Positions 1 through 10,883 of a stretch of 51,884 nucleotides of DNA are shown one piece after another. Positions within the stretch are counted from its first letter, which is position 1. Every line of letters starts with the position of its first letter. The translations under genes were made by a program, and so were the position numbers. Below the pieces are notes generated by a model. It saw only the letters and a program-made list of their open reading frames with translations, was not told where the DNA came from and did not search any database. The DNA comes from Saccharopolyspora hirsuta (GTDB lineage: Bacteria; Actinomycetota; Actinomycetes; Mycobacteriales; Pseudonocardiaceae), in contig NZ_VWPH01000022.1 in the NCBI RefSeq assembly GCF_008630535.1, positions 1 to 51,884 on the forward strand, read 5' to 3'.

Positions 1-108
1 ACCCGTTCGCCACTCATCCACACCCGAAAGTGCTTCAGCGTTCGACTTGCATGTGTTAAGCACGCCGCCAGCGTTCGTCCTGAGCCAGGATCAAACTCTC
101 CAACAATG
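1..108 (-). rRNA. rrs: 16S rRNA gene, 5' end only (runs off the left edge)
   Basis: Read on the minus strand this is the conserved start of a 16S gene: the GAGTTTGATCCTGGCTCAG primer-site block is followed by the conserved ACGAACGCTGGCGGCGTGC and ACACATGCAAGTCGAACG blocks. Only about the first 100 nt are present. The 5' end near 106-108 is estimated from other actinobacterial 16S genes. Transcription leaves the window to the left. Confidence 0.97.
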
Positions 109-223
109 CTGTTGAACAATCCCAGCAGACACTCAAACCAAAAAGGCGAGCATCATACTCAAAGAAACCACCAACCACCGAAATGGTCGGGGGCATACAA
201 GAACACTAACCAAAACAGTCCGC

Positions 224-244
224 TGTTGAGTTCTCAAAGAACAC
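224..244 (-). promoter_or_regulatory. rRNA leader boxA antitermination signal
   Basis: On the minus strand the leader contains TGTTCTTTGAGAACTCAAC, the boxA form usual in actinobacterial rrn leaders, about 120 nt upstream of the mature 16S 5' end. boxA RNA is bound by the NusB-NusE complex so that RNA polymerase reads through the long rRNA operon. A related TTTCTTTGAG stretch lies nearer the 16S gene, around 165-175. Confidence 0.8.
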
Positions 245-319
245 ACCCACACCATCACCCACAACCACTCACGGCCGTGCAGCTCCGGGGAGCATTTCCT
301 CTGTTCGCTTTCGTGATTC

Positions 320-590
320 CCACTCTAGCAGGCCCGATTTCCCGGTCATTCAGGGGGGTCACTCTCGTTTCCCGCACCCGATTCGTTATCACCCGGACAC
401 CGAACCATTTAGAGTTATCAACCGCGAAGCGATTCGCATTTTCAAAGTCTTGCTTTTCAAGCCCACCCACTCTACCACTCAAGCGTGGGAGCTTGGTTCG
501 TGGACCCGTGTCTCGCCCGGCCCGGTTTTCCCGGCCCGTGTCGCGCTGACCTGGATAACTCTACACACCCCCAAAACCCCCTCGAACAGC
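320..590 (-). promoter_or_regulatory. rRNA operon promoter region with three TAGAGT -10 motifs
   Basis: Three identical minus-strand TAGAGT hexamers lie at 558-563, 469-474 and 322-327, inside the 490-bp gene-free stretch before the 16S gene. TAGAGT is a good actinobacterial -10 element. Matching -35 boxes are weak: the upstream one has TTCGAG at 17 bp and the downstream one TGAATG at 17 bp; none is seen for the middle one. Tandem promoters are the rule for rrn operons. Apart from these motifs and boxA I see nothing coding between 109 and 598. Confidence 0.65.
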
Positions 591-598
591 ACCCCCCA

Positions 599-1033
599 CT
601 AACTGCGAATGGCCAGGTCAGGCGGCATTTCGAAGTCGAAGAGGGCGGACAGCTCGGCGACCGTCGAATCGACGTCCCGGTGGTGCACCCCCACCATTCC
701 GGCCTCGACCGCTCCGACCACGTTCCGGTGCAGGTCGTCCACGAACACGCACTGCTGCGGCTCCAGCCCCAACCGGCGCGCGGTCAGCAGGTAGATCTCG
801 CGGCTCGGCTTGGCGACCGCCACCGCACCGGAGAGCACGACCGCGTCGAAGTGGTCGGCGACTCGCGGGTCGGGCAACCCGCTGGCGTTCGACACCACCG
901 CCGTGCTGATCCCGCTCCGGCGGACCTGGCGCGCGACCTCGAGCAGCGGCGGCGCGTCCGCGGTCGCGCGCCCCGGATCGTCCAGCACCCCGGCGTAGTC
1001 CAGCAGCAATCCCCTGAGTTCCACGGGCTGCAC
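599..1033 (-). CDS. HAD-superfamily hydrolase (short, HAD-IA type)
   Basis: This 144-residue protein has the HAD-fold signposts. Motif I is LLLDYAGVLDD near residue 10 with the nucleophile Asp, motif II is VVSNASG, motif III is a Lys in VAKPSREIY, and motif IV is FVDDLHRNV. The second Asp of the usual DxD is replaced (DYA), as in the YihX and epoxide-hydrolase-like branches, so the phosphatase general acid is missing and the substrate cannot be read. It is shorter than most members because the cap is minimal. The start is GTG with no strong ribosome site. It is the first gene beside the rRNA promoter region and is transcribed in the same direction. Confidence 0.8.
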   Translation of the reverse strand: MQPVELRGLLLDYAGVLDDPGRATADAPPLLEVARQVRRSGISTAVVSNASGLPDPRVADHFDAVVLSGAVAVAKPSREIYLLTARRLGLEPQQCVFVDDLHRNVVGAVEAGMVGVHHRDVDSTVAELSALFDFEMPPDLAIRS

Positions 1034-1135
1034 GGTAGCTCACACGATCAGGCGGTCTGCGCCGAAAAGTGACCGGATTCCGAGGGGAACTTCCTCAGTA
1101 CTGCGAGGAGTTCCCACCGAAACCCCGGAGGTGCC

Positions 1136-1504
1136 ATGACCGCAGTCCTCGAGCTCGACGCCCCGATCGCGCCGACCAACACCGACGATCCCGGCGAGCG
1201 GAGCGCCGTCGCCATCGCGACGTCCGTCGGCGGGCACGTGTTCGACGTGCTCTCCGGTCGGCGCACCGTGCGCGAAGTCGACGAGCACCTCTCCTCGCGG
1301 GTCGCCGGGCTGCTGCTCACCACCCGCCTGCACGCAGCACAAGGCCCGGAGCACCGGGTGCGTTCCGTGCACGCCTGCCCGATCACCGAGTACGCGGTGG
1401 AGGCGTGCATGGTCGTCGGAACGCACGACCGGGTCCGGGCCCTGGTGCTGCGCGTCGAGCGGGACGGCGAGCACTGGGTGTGCACCCGCCTGTCCCTCGT
1501 CTGA
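1136..1504 (+). CDS. DUF6459 (Rv3235-like) protein
   Basis: This 122-residue actinobacterial protein has no known function. The C-terminal 80 residues carry the family pattern: a helix with LTTRLHAAQG, then strands around the YAVEACMVVG and RALVLRVE segments, ending in the WVCTRLSLV tail. A GGAGGTGCC ribosome site precedes the ATG. Homologues sit next to secA in mycobacteria, which matches here. The stop codon abuts the secA stop codon with no base between them, so the two convergent genes must share any terminator. Confidence 0.8.
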   Translation: MTAVLELDAPIAPTNTDDPGERSAVAIATSVGGHVFDVLSGRRTVREVDEHLSSRVAGLLLTTRLHAAQGPEHRVRSVHACPITEYAVEACMVVGTHDRVRALVLRVERDGEHWVCTRLSLV

Positions 1505-4366
<2,862 letters not shown>

Positions 4367-4423
4367 CCGGTCGACCTCACTAGCTGATCGTGACGCGTCC
4401 GTCACGGACGCTTTGCGGCCATC

Positions 4424-4429
4424 GTATTA
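4424..4429 (-). promoter_or_regulatory. Possible -10 element for secA
   Basis: The minus strand reads TAATAC, a strong match to the actinobacterial -10, about 57 bp upstream of the chosen secA start. No convincing -35 is seen 16-18 bp upstream. This is inference from one hexamer. Confidence 0.35.
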
Positions 4430-4486
4430 GAGCTGGTGACGGGGACCGGCCATCCGGTGCGGTCGGGTGGCGGCCCCGCACACGCA

Positions 4487-4522
4487 GCTGTCCCCCGCGG
4501 ACCACGGTACGCGGGGGACAGC
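4487..4522 (-). terminator. Hairpin after hpf, upstream of secA
   Basis: A perfect 13-bp inverted repeat (GCTGTCCCCCGCG and its complement) with a 10-nt loop lies 30 bp beyond the hpf stop codon. It has no clear U tract on either strand, so it may be a stem-only terminator or an mRNA stabiliser. It would separate hpf transcription from secA. Confidence 0.6.
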
Positions 4523-4552
4523 CGTTGGGGTCGGCGTTGGCGGAGACTCGCC

Positions 4553-5221
4553 CTACAGGGCGTCCGCCAATCTGATCACTCCGTAGTCGAATCCCTTCCT
4601 CCGGTAGACCACGCTCGGCCTACCGCTGTCGGCATCGGAGAAGAGGTAGAAGTCGTGCCCGACCAGCTCCATCTGGTACAGGGCCTCGTCGACCGTCATC
4701 GGCTTGGCCGAGTGCTCCTTCTCCCGGACGACGCGGCCCGGTTCGTACCCGTCCTCAGCCATCCGCTGCCCGGGCACCTCGGCGCTGTACTCGGCTGCTT
4801 CCTGGGGCGCTTCGAGCAGCGTGGTGCGGCCCTCGGCCGCTGCGGCGCCCATCACCACGGGCCGGTCCGCCATCGCTGCGGTCGCCTCTGCCACGGAAGT
4901 CGGGTTGTGCTGTCCGTAGTGCACCTTCCTACGGTCGTGCATGCGCCGGAGGCGGCTCTCCAGCTTGGTCGTTGCGGCGTCGAGCGCGGCGTAGAAGTCG
5001 CCGGCGCAGGCCTCGGCACGCACCGGCGTGCCCTTGCCCACCAGGGTGATCTCGACTCGCTGGCAGTTCTTGGCCTGACGGGGGTTGCGCTCGTGGAACA
5101 GCTCCACATCCGCCCGGATTGCCTTCTTGTTGTACCGCTCAAGCCGGGTCAACTTGGCGTTGACGTGGTCCCGGTAGTGCTCGGGAACCGCGACGTTTCG
5201 ACCCTTGACGACGATATCCAT
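4553..5221 (-). CDS. hpf: Long-form ribosome hibernation promoting factor
   Basis: This 222-residue protein has two domains. The N-terminal part starts MDIVVKGRNVAVPEHYRDHV and resembles the YfiA/HPF fold that occupies the mRNA-tRNA channel of the 30S subunit. The C-terminal part, from about residue 165, with MTVDEALYQMELVGHDFYLF and a VVYRRKGFDYGVIRL end, is the dimerisation domain that forms 100S ribosomes in long HPFs. A GGAGG site lies 6 bp before the ATG. The gene stands alone between secA and comF, as in mycobacteria (Rv3241c), and has a 405-bp gene-free upstream region. It is probably induced on entry into stationary phase, by analogy. Confidence 0.92.
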   Translation of the reverse strand: MDIVVKGRNVAVPEHYRDHVNAKLTRLERYNKKAIRADVELFHERNPRQAKNCQRVEITLVGKGTPVRAEACAGDFYAALDAATTKLESRLRRMHDRRKVHYGQHNPTSVAEATAAMADRPVVMGAAAAEGRTTLLEAPQEAAEYSAEVPGQRMAEDGYEPGRVVREKEHSAKPMTVDEALYQMELVGHDFYLFSDADSGRPSVVYRRKGFDYGVIRLADAL

Positions 5222-5626
5222 TCACGACCTCCGATTCCGTAGGAGAGGTGCGTGGCGCCGAACAGCGCGATCAGCTCGCTTCCGGCGCCAGGGACATGGG
5301 ATTTCGCTCCTTCCCTCCGCCAGGGGTTGGCTGGATTGAGTGGCACGTTAGCTCGGTTTACCGATTTGTGACACCCCCCGGGTCGGGCGAAGTCAAGCGG
5401 CCACCGAGAGTGATTGGTGCCACCGTTCGAAGCACGCCCGGAGCGTGCGCGGACAGTGCTCGCAGGGACCCTTCACCCCGAATTTTCACCCGTTCGGCCG
5501 CTCGCCGCGACTGCACCGCGCGAGGCCGTGGGTGGGGCGGGTTCGGCCTGCTCACAAACGGAAAACGAGTGTCCGGCGGGGGAAGTTCCCGGGATCGCTC
5601 GGACAATGGTGGTTCACCCGATCACC
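5222..5626 (-). other. 405-bp gene-free region upstream of hpf
   Basis: No credible reading frame lies here. The part nearest hpf contains a small palindrome, TCGGTTTACCGA, at 5355-5366. On the minus strand TTGACT lies upstream at about 5391-5396, a possible -35, but the hexamer 17 bp on (TGTCAC) is a poor -10. If that promoter is real the hpf leader would be about 150 nt. I compared it by eye with known riboswitch classes and recognised none. Confidence 0.4.
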
Positions 5627-6313
5627 TCAACCGGCCGTCGCGGTCAGGCTGAGCACCGCGTCCACCGCGCGACCTGCGGTTCCGAGGGCCGCCAGGCAGG
5701 CCGCCGCGGTCGCGGCGGTGGTGATGACGTCGTCGATCAGCACGAGCTGGGCGGTTCGCGGGGGAAGTCGACCGTTCTGGAGGAGCACTCGCCCGGACAG
5801 GTTGCGCACCCGTTCGGCCGCATCGAGCCCGGCCGAGTCAGCGGCGCCGCGCGCGGTCACCAGGCAGTCCGCCACCCCGGTCGGCCAGCCCGCCGCCGTC
5901 AGCAGCTCCGACGTCCGGTGCGCGATGCGGCGCATGTGCGCGCCACCGCGGCGGCGGGCGGCGATGGCGCGGGACGGTGCGGGGACCAGCCACCAGCGGT
6001 GGTCGAGCTGGTGGTGCTCGGTGATCGCCCGCAGGCCGGTGGCCAGGTGCCGGGCCAGCGGGTCGGCGAGGTGGCGATGCCCGGACTCCTTGTACGCGAG
6101 CACCGCGCGGCGGGCGGCGCCGCGGTAGCGGCCCAGCGCGTACGCCGGTGGGTCGGGCGGCAGCAGCGGGCGCTCGACGCGGTGGAGCCCGCCGAGCTCG
6201 CGGGCGCAGTCCGGGCACCACGCGGTACCGGCGGCGTCGCAGCCCGCGCAGTGCATCGGCAGCAGGAGGTCGACCAGGCCGGAAAGCCCGTCGCGGAGAA
6301 GGGAAGCGCGCAT
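5627..6313 (-). CDS. ComF-family phosphoribosyltransferase-like protein
   Basis: ComF proteins pair an N-terminal zinc ribbon with a type I phosphoribosyltransferase fold. They are linked to DNA uptake in competent bacteria and have an unclear role in actinobacteria. Here a CxxC pair (MHCAGC) and a second pair (WCPDC) build the ribbon in the first 50 residues. The C-terminal LVLIDDVITTAATAAA segment is the PRPP-binding loop. I took ATG 6313, which starts the protein just before LLRDGLSGLVDLLLP; a GTG at 6349 in frame would add 12 residues, and neither has a good ribosome site. It lies between hpf and lpqB on the same strand, as in M. tuberculosis (Rv3242c). Confidence 0.85.
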   Translation of the reverse strand: MRASLLRDGLSGLVDLLLPMHCAGCDAAGTAWCPDCARELGGLHRVERPLLPPDPPAYALGRYRGAARRAVLAYKESGHRHLADPLARHLATGLRAITEHHQLDHRWWLVPAPSRAIAARRRGGAHMRRIAHRTSELLTAAGWPTGVADCLVTARGAADSAGLDAAERVRNLSGRVLLQNGRLPPRTAQLVLIDDVITTAATAAACLAALGTAGRAVDAVLSLTATAG

Positions 6314-6442
6314 CGGGCGATCATGGCGCGGACCGGCTGGCCGACTCACCGACGAGTGTCGGGCGCTGATCGCCGCAGCGCCTCGCCGTCACCCGGTCGA
6401 ATGTCACAAGCCCGGTCGACGTCGGTGACGTGCGGTGCCGAA

Positions 6443-8173
6443 TCAGCCGGGGAAGAACGGGAGCGAGCTGCTGCCGATGCGCGGCTCCAGCAGGGACCAC
6501 ACGTCGTTCGGATCGGCGGACGCCCAGATGTTGCTGCGGTCGGCGACGATCACCGTCGGGCCCGGGCCGACCGTGATCGTCTTCATCGGCTGCCCCAGGT
6601 TCGCCGACGTGTAGGCCTCCCAGCGGAAGCCGTCCACCGACACCTCGTAGACCGGGGAGGTGTGGCTGTCGGTGATCACCGCCAGGGACTCCTCGTCCCG
6701 CCACTCCAGGCCCAGGATCTGCGCGCGCTGCGGCGCGGGCAGCGGGACCGGCCGGTCCAGCACGACCGCACCGTCCTGATCGGACACCGCGCCGACCACC
6801 AGCTGCCCGTCGATCACGGCCGCGACCCGGGTGCCGTCGCGGGACAGCCGCAGGTCGGTGATCGGCCGCCCCCCGGTGAAGCCCGCGGAGTCGACCTTCT
6901 CCACGGTCCAGCCGCTGCCGCTGCTGCGCGCCCGGATCACGTCGCGCCCGGCGACCACCGTCCACACCTCGTTGTTCCCGCGCCAGGTCGGCTTGCTCAT
7001 GAAGCTGCCGGGCGGGCCCAGCTCGGCGAGGGCCTCGCCGTAGGGGCCGACCCGCAGCCCGACCTCCTCCGGGGACCGCCGGGTCACCGCGGCGATCTTG
7101 CGCCCGTCGGGCGACTGACCGGCGCGGATCACCTGGTACTCGCCGGACCCGGCCGGTCCGGGGACCGGGTCGGCGCGGCTGTCCAGCCGCTTGAGCCGCT
7201 CGTCGATCACGGCCAGCCCGCCCAGGTCCTGACGCGGCATGTTGTCGATCTCGTACTTGGTGAGGTCGGTCGGCCGCAGGTCCTGGGTGTCAGACAGCAG
7301 CGGCATGCCCTCCTCCTGCAGCCGCACCCGCGCGTTGCTGACCTTCTGCAGGGTGAACACGACCTGGGCGGCGATCAGCCACCGCGTCTCGTCGGAGACG
7401 TCGCCGAGGTTGCTGAGGTTGACCTCCAGCGCGCCGTCCCCGGTGGCCTCGCTGGTGTTGGTGCGGGGGCGCACGCCGGGCGGGATGGCGGTGCGCAGCG
7501 CCGAGCGCAACCCCTCCGACGGGCCCGAGGTCAGCAGGTCGATCACCCGGCGCGGCAGCGTGCTGGCCGGTTGCGAGGCCACGTAGCGCACGTCCGGGAC
7601 GACGCCGGTGGCGTCGTGGTCGAGGAAGTAGATCGGCACCGAGCGGTACACGCTGCTGAACGCGTCCCGGCTCACCACCATCTCGGCCGGTGGCGAGGAG
7701 ATCCGCCACTTGCCGTCGGGCTGGAGCTCGACCCGCACGGTGGCCTCGTACTCGCCGACGTCCGGCACGAAGGAGGAGTCCGGCAGCAGCCGTCCGACCT
7801 TGTCCGCCTGCACGGTCACCAGCTGCACGCCGTCGGGCAGCGGTTCCGGCGGGGGCGGTGCCGGGATGGTGTCGACGTTGCTCACGATCAGCAGGTCGGG
7901 GCCCGGCGACCACTGCTTTGCCTGCACCGCGTCGAGGTGCATCCGGGCCGCCTCGTGGTTGCTGGCCGGGGACGCGGAGTCCACGAACCGGCGGACCAGG
8001 GCCAGCGGATCGAGGTTGTCCGGGGGCGGGGTCACCTCCGTCGTCGTGTTGCGCTCGTCGGCCTCCCGCACGGCCACCGGGTCGGACTCCTCCGGGATCG
8101 ACGCGCACGAGGTCAGCGGAACCAGCAGCACCGAGAGCACCGCCAGGCAACGAGCGGCCCGGCCCCCCATCAT
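6443..8173 (-). CDS. lpqB: LpqB lipoprotein, partner of the MtrAB system
   Basis: This is a secreted lipoprotein: a hydrophobic stretch ending in the lipobox LTSC places the lipidated Cys at residue 23. A GerMN domain follows (roughly residues 180-310), then a C-terminal beta-propeller-like region (about 330-575) with the repeated WRGNNEVW and WRDEESLAVI segments. In mycobacteria and Streptomyces LpqB binds the extracellular domain of MtrB and modulates MtrA phosphorylation. The ATG overlaps the mtrB stop codon as ATGA, so the two are translationally coupled. Its length of 576 residues is normal. Confidence 0.93.
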   Translation of the reverse strand: MMGGRAARCLAVLSVLLVPLTSCASIPEESDPVAVREADERNTTTEVTPPPDNLDPLALVRRFVDSASPASNHEAARMHLDAVQAKQWSPGPDLLIVSNVDTIPAPPPPEPLPDGVQLVTVQADKVGRLLPDSSFVPDVGEYEATVRVELQPDGKWRISSPPAEMVVSRDAFSSVYRSVPIYFLDHDATGVVPDVRYVASQPASTLPRRVIDLLTSGPSEGLRSALRTAIPPGVRPRTNTSEATGDGALEVNLSNLGDVSDETRWLIAAQVVFTLQKVSNARVRLQEEGMPLLSDTQDLRPTDLTKYEIDNMPRQDLGGLAVIDERLKRLDSRADPVPGPAGSGEYQVIRAGQSPDGRKIAAVTRRSPEEVGLRVGPYGEALAELGPPGSFMSKPTWRGNNEVWTVVAGRDVIRARSSGSGWTVEKVDSAGFTGGRPITDLRLSRDGTRVAAVIDGQLVVGAVSDQDGAVVLDRPVPLPAPQRAQILGLEWRDEESLAVITDSHTSPVYEVSVDGFRWEAYTSANLGQPMKTITVGPGPTVIVADRSNIWASADPNDVWSLLEPRIGSSSLPFFPG

Positions 8174-9924
8174 TCGTCCTCCCAGGAGTCCTCGGACAGC
8201 CGAGCCGGGCCGCGGTCGTGGACGCCACCAGCGGATTCGGCGTCCTGCGGGCGCTCCACCGACGCGGCCAGCAGCGCCTCCGGCGCGGCGATGCGGCGGG
8301 TGCCGGGCAGCGGCAGCGGGCTGCCGTCGAACTCCGCACCGGGTCGGCGGGGCAGGGTGACGCGGAAGCAGGACCCCTCGCCCGGCTCCCCCCAGGCGTC
8401 CAGGGCACCGCCGTGCAGCCGGGCGTCCTCCTGGCTGATCGACAGCCCCAGCCCGGTCCCGCCGGTCCGCCGGTTCCGGGACGGGTCGGCCCGCCAGAAC
8501 CGGGTGAACACCAGCTCGGCCTCCCCGGCGCGCAGGCCGACGCCGTAGTCCCGGACGGTCACCGCGACCGCTTGCTCGTTGCTGCCGAAGCGGATCTCGA
8601 CCGGACCGCCCTCGGCGTGGTCGATCGCGTTGGCCACCAGGTTCCGCATGATCCGCTCGACCCGGCGGGCGTCGGCGACGATGCCCAGCTCAGCGGCCCC
8701 GCAGGCGGGCACGATCACCCGCAGCTCGACGCCGCCCTCGTCGGCGATCGGGCGCAACGCCTCCACCGAGCGCTCCACCAGCTCCACCAGGTCGACCTGC
8801 TCGGCGGACAGGTCGGCCACCCCGGCGTCCAGCCGGGAGATCTCCAGCAGGTCGCCCAGCAGCAGCTCGAACCGGTCCAGCTCGTCGACCAGCAGCTCGG
8901 TGGAGCGGGACAGGCCGGGCGGGAACTGCTCGCGGGAGGCGTGCAGCACGTCGGCGGCCATCCGCACCGTGGTCAGCGGGGTGCGCAGCTCGTGCGAGAC
9001 GTCGGAGGTGAACCGGCGCTGCAGCTGGCCGAACTCCTCCAGCTGCGTGATCTGCTGCTTGAGGCTGTCGGCCATCTCGTTGAACGACTCGGCGAGCCGG
9101 GCGACGTCGTCCTCGCCGATCACCCGCATGCGCTTGTCCAGGTCGCCCTCGGCGAGCTGCTCGGCGATCTGCGCGGCCTGCCGCACCGGGCGCACGATCT
9201 GCCGGGTCACCAGGTTCGTGATCAGCCCCAGCAGGACCAGCAGCACCGCACCGCTGATCAGCAGGGTCTGCTGCACGACGCGGAGGGTCTCCTGCTCCGC
9301 GCTCAGCGGGAACATCATGTACAGCTGCAGCGACCGGGTGGCGCTGGCCACCGGCGTGCCCACGATCAGCATGGTGACCTGGCCGCTGTCCCGCGGCACC
9401 GTCTTGATCTTGGTCGCGAGCTGGCCGCGCTCGGCGAACAGGCGCAGGTCCTCCGGCACGTCGTCCACCGGGCCCGCGGAGGGCTGCTCGTTCCGCTCCA
9501 CCGGTGCCAACCCGTCGACCAGCACCGGGGTGAACGCGCCGGCCACCGTTTCCGTCGTGGACTGGCCGGAGGAGGACGTCGTCAGCCGGTTCAGCGCGGC
9601 CGTCAGCTGCTCCCGGACGCTCTCCGGGTCGGCGTTGGGGTCCACCGCGGTGAGCTCGCGCTCCAGGATCGGGAGGCTGGTGTCGACCTGCGTGATCGCA
9701 CCGTCCTCCTTGGAGCTCAGCAGCTGGGAGGTGATCTGCCACTGCAGCACCATGCCCAGCACGATCACCACGGCCAGCGAGAGGGCGAGGGTGCTGACCA
9801 CCACGCGCAGCTGCATCGAGCGGCGCCAGAGCGCCTCGAAGCGGCGCCAGCGGTCGCGGATCTCCTCCTGGACACGACTGACCAGCCGCCGCACCCAGCG
9901 GCTCCGACGCGTCCACACGTTCAC
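8170..9924 (-). CDS. mtrB: MtrB sensor histidine kinase
   Basis: MtrB is the membrane kinase of the MtrAB two-component system, which controls cell-wall turnover, division and osmotic response. The 584-residue protein has one membrane segment at about 41-61, an extracytoplasmic domain, and a second membrane segment at about 219-241. A HAMP domain follows, then a HisKA domain with the phospho-acceptor His311 in SHELRTPL. The ATPase domain shows an N box (NLVANAIDHAEG), DYGVGL and GGTGLGLSIS. The start is GTG; a GGAGGG ribosome site is about 12 bp away. The gene is 133 bp downstream of mtrA, a wider gap than is usual, and that gap holds a hairpin. Confidence 0.95.
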   Translation of the reverse strand: MNVWTRRSRWVRRLVSRVQEEIRDRWRRFEALWRRSMQLRVVVSTLALSLAVVIVLGMVLQWQITSQLLSSKEDGAITQVDTSLPILERELTAVDPNADPESVREQLTAALNRLTTSSSGQSTTETVAGAFTPVLVDGLAPVERNEQPSAGPVDDVPEDLRLFAERGQLATKIKTVPRDSGQVTMLIVGTPVASATRSLQLYMMFPLSAEQETLRVVQQTLLISGAVLLVLLGLITNLVTRQIVRPVRQAAQIAEQLAEGDLDKRMRVIGEDDVARLAESFNEMADSLKQQITQLEEFGQLQRRFTSDVSHELRTPLTTVRMAADVLHASREQFPPGLSRSTELLVDELDRFELLLGDLLEISRLDAGVADLSAEQVDLVELVERSVEALRPIADEGGVELRVIVPACGAAELGIVADARRVERIMRNLVANAIDHAEGGPVEIRFGSNEQAVAVTVRDYGVGLRAGEAELVFTRFWRADPSRNRRTGGTGLGLSISQEDARLHGGALDAWGEPGEGSCFRVTLPRRPGAEFDGSPLPLPGTRRIAAPEALLAASVERPQDAESAGGVHDRGPARLSEDSWEDE

Positions 9925-10013
9925 GACAACCGTCGCCCTCCACGACTACGACCCGGTTGGAAAACTGTGCCAAAGGGTCGATCCGCGGGCCGCACCGGCC
10001 CACGACATGCGAA

Positions 10014-10040
10014 GAGCGCCCGCTCGGCGAGCAGGCGCTC
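10014..10040 (-). other. Hairpin in the mtrA-mtrB gap
   Basis: GAGCGCC at 10014-10020 pairs with GGCGCTC at 10034-10040, and inner bases CGCTCG/CGAGC extend the stem. It lies 18 bp after the mtrA stop codon and about 90 bp before mtrB, with no U tract. It could reduce read-through so that less kinase than regulator is made, or protect the mtrA message. The function is inference. Confidence 0.5.
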
Positions 10041-10057
10041 CAGGTCCGGCTACCCGA

Positions 10058-10744
10058 TCACGGGGGGCCGGCCTTGTAGCCGACGCCGCGGACGGTCAGC
10101 ACCACCTCGGGGCGCTCCGGGTCGCGCTCCACCTTCGAGCGCAGGCGCTGGACGTGCACGTTCACCAGCCGCGTGTCCGCCGCGTGGCGGTAGCCCCAGA
10201 CCTGCTCCAGCAGGACCTCGCGGGTGAACACCTGGCGCGGCTTGCGGGCCAGCGCCACCAGCAGGTCGAACTCCAGCGGGGTCAGCGCGATCGGCTGGCC
10301 GTCCCGGGTCACCTCGTGCCCCGGCACGTCGATGGTCACGTCGCCGATGGTGAGCACCTCCGCCGGTTCCGCGTCGGTGCGGCGCAGCCGGGCGCGCAGC
10401 CGGGCCACCAGCTCCTTCGGCTTGAACGGCTTGACCACGTAGTCGTCGGCACCCGACTCCAGGCCGAGCACCACGTCCACGGTGTCGCTCTTGGCGGTCA
10501 GCATCACGATCGGCACGACGGACTCGGTGCGGATGGCCTTGCAGACGTCGATGCCGTTCATCCCCGGCAGCATCAGGTCCAGCAGGACCAGGTCCGGCTT
10601 GAGTTCCCGCAGGGCAGGCAACGCCTTGGTGCCATCGCTGACGACGGCGGTCTCGAACCCCTCTCCCCGGAGCACGATGGTCAGCATTTCGGCCAGGGCC
10701 GGATCGTCGTCCACCACGAGCACGCGTGCCTTCATGTCCAACAT
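10058..10744 (-). CDS. mtrA: MtrA response regulator (OmpR/PhoB type)
   Basis: MtrA is an essential DNA-binding regulator in mycobacteria, phosphorylated by MtrB. The receiver domain has VDDD at 11-14, the phospho-acceptor Asp56 in LLDLMLPGMNG, and the Lys of VVKPFKPKELVARLRARLRR. The winged-helix domain is nearly canonical around LTPLEFDLLVALARKPRQVF and VWGYRHAADTRLVNVHVQRLR. I chose ATG 10744 (MLDMKARVLVVDDD), which matches the mycobacterial N-terminus; a longer frame from 10792 would add 16 unrelated residues. A second ATG three codons on (10735) is possible. Protein length is 228 residues. Confidence 0.95.
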   Translation of the reverse strand: MLDMKARVLVVDDDPALAEMLTIVLRGEGFETAVVSDGTKALPALRELKPDLVLLDLMLPGMNGIDVCKAIRTESVVPIVMLTAKSDTVDVVLGLESGADDYVVKPFKPKELVARLRARLRRTDAEPAEVLTIGDVTIDVPGHEVTRDGQPIALTPLEFDLLVALARKPRQVFTREVLLEQVWGYRHAADTRLVNVHVQRLRSKVERDPERPEVVLTVRGVGYKAGPP

Positions 10745-10883
10745 GGTTGCACTTCTGCACCAGCTGCCGTGCACGCACCCGCTGATCGTCACCGCAGGTC
10801 GGACCGTTGATACGCGACAAGGCCCAGTTCATACCGCCGAACGGAGCAGTCGGCGGGTGATCCGGACCGCTGCGCTGGGCGGA

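Noticed and set aside
106..549. 147-residue frame in the rRNA leader
   Set aside because: It overlaps the 16S leader, boxA and promoters and its composition is not coding-like.
5222..5400. Possible riboswitch upstream of hpf
   Set aside because: A GCTAAC string recalls the cyclic-di-AMP riboswitch, but its other conserved blocks are missing.
5414..10227. Plus-strand frames of 1044 and 845 residues
   Set aside because: They run antisense through comF, lpqB and mtrB, all of which are firmly identified.
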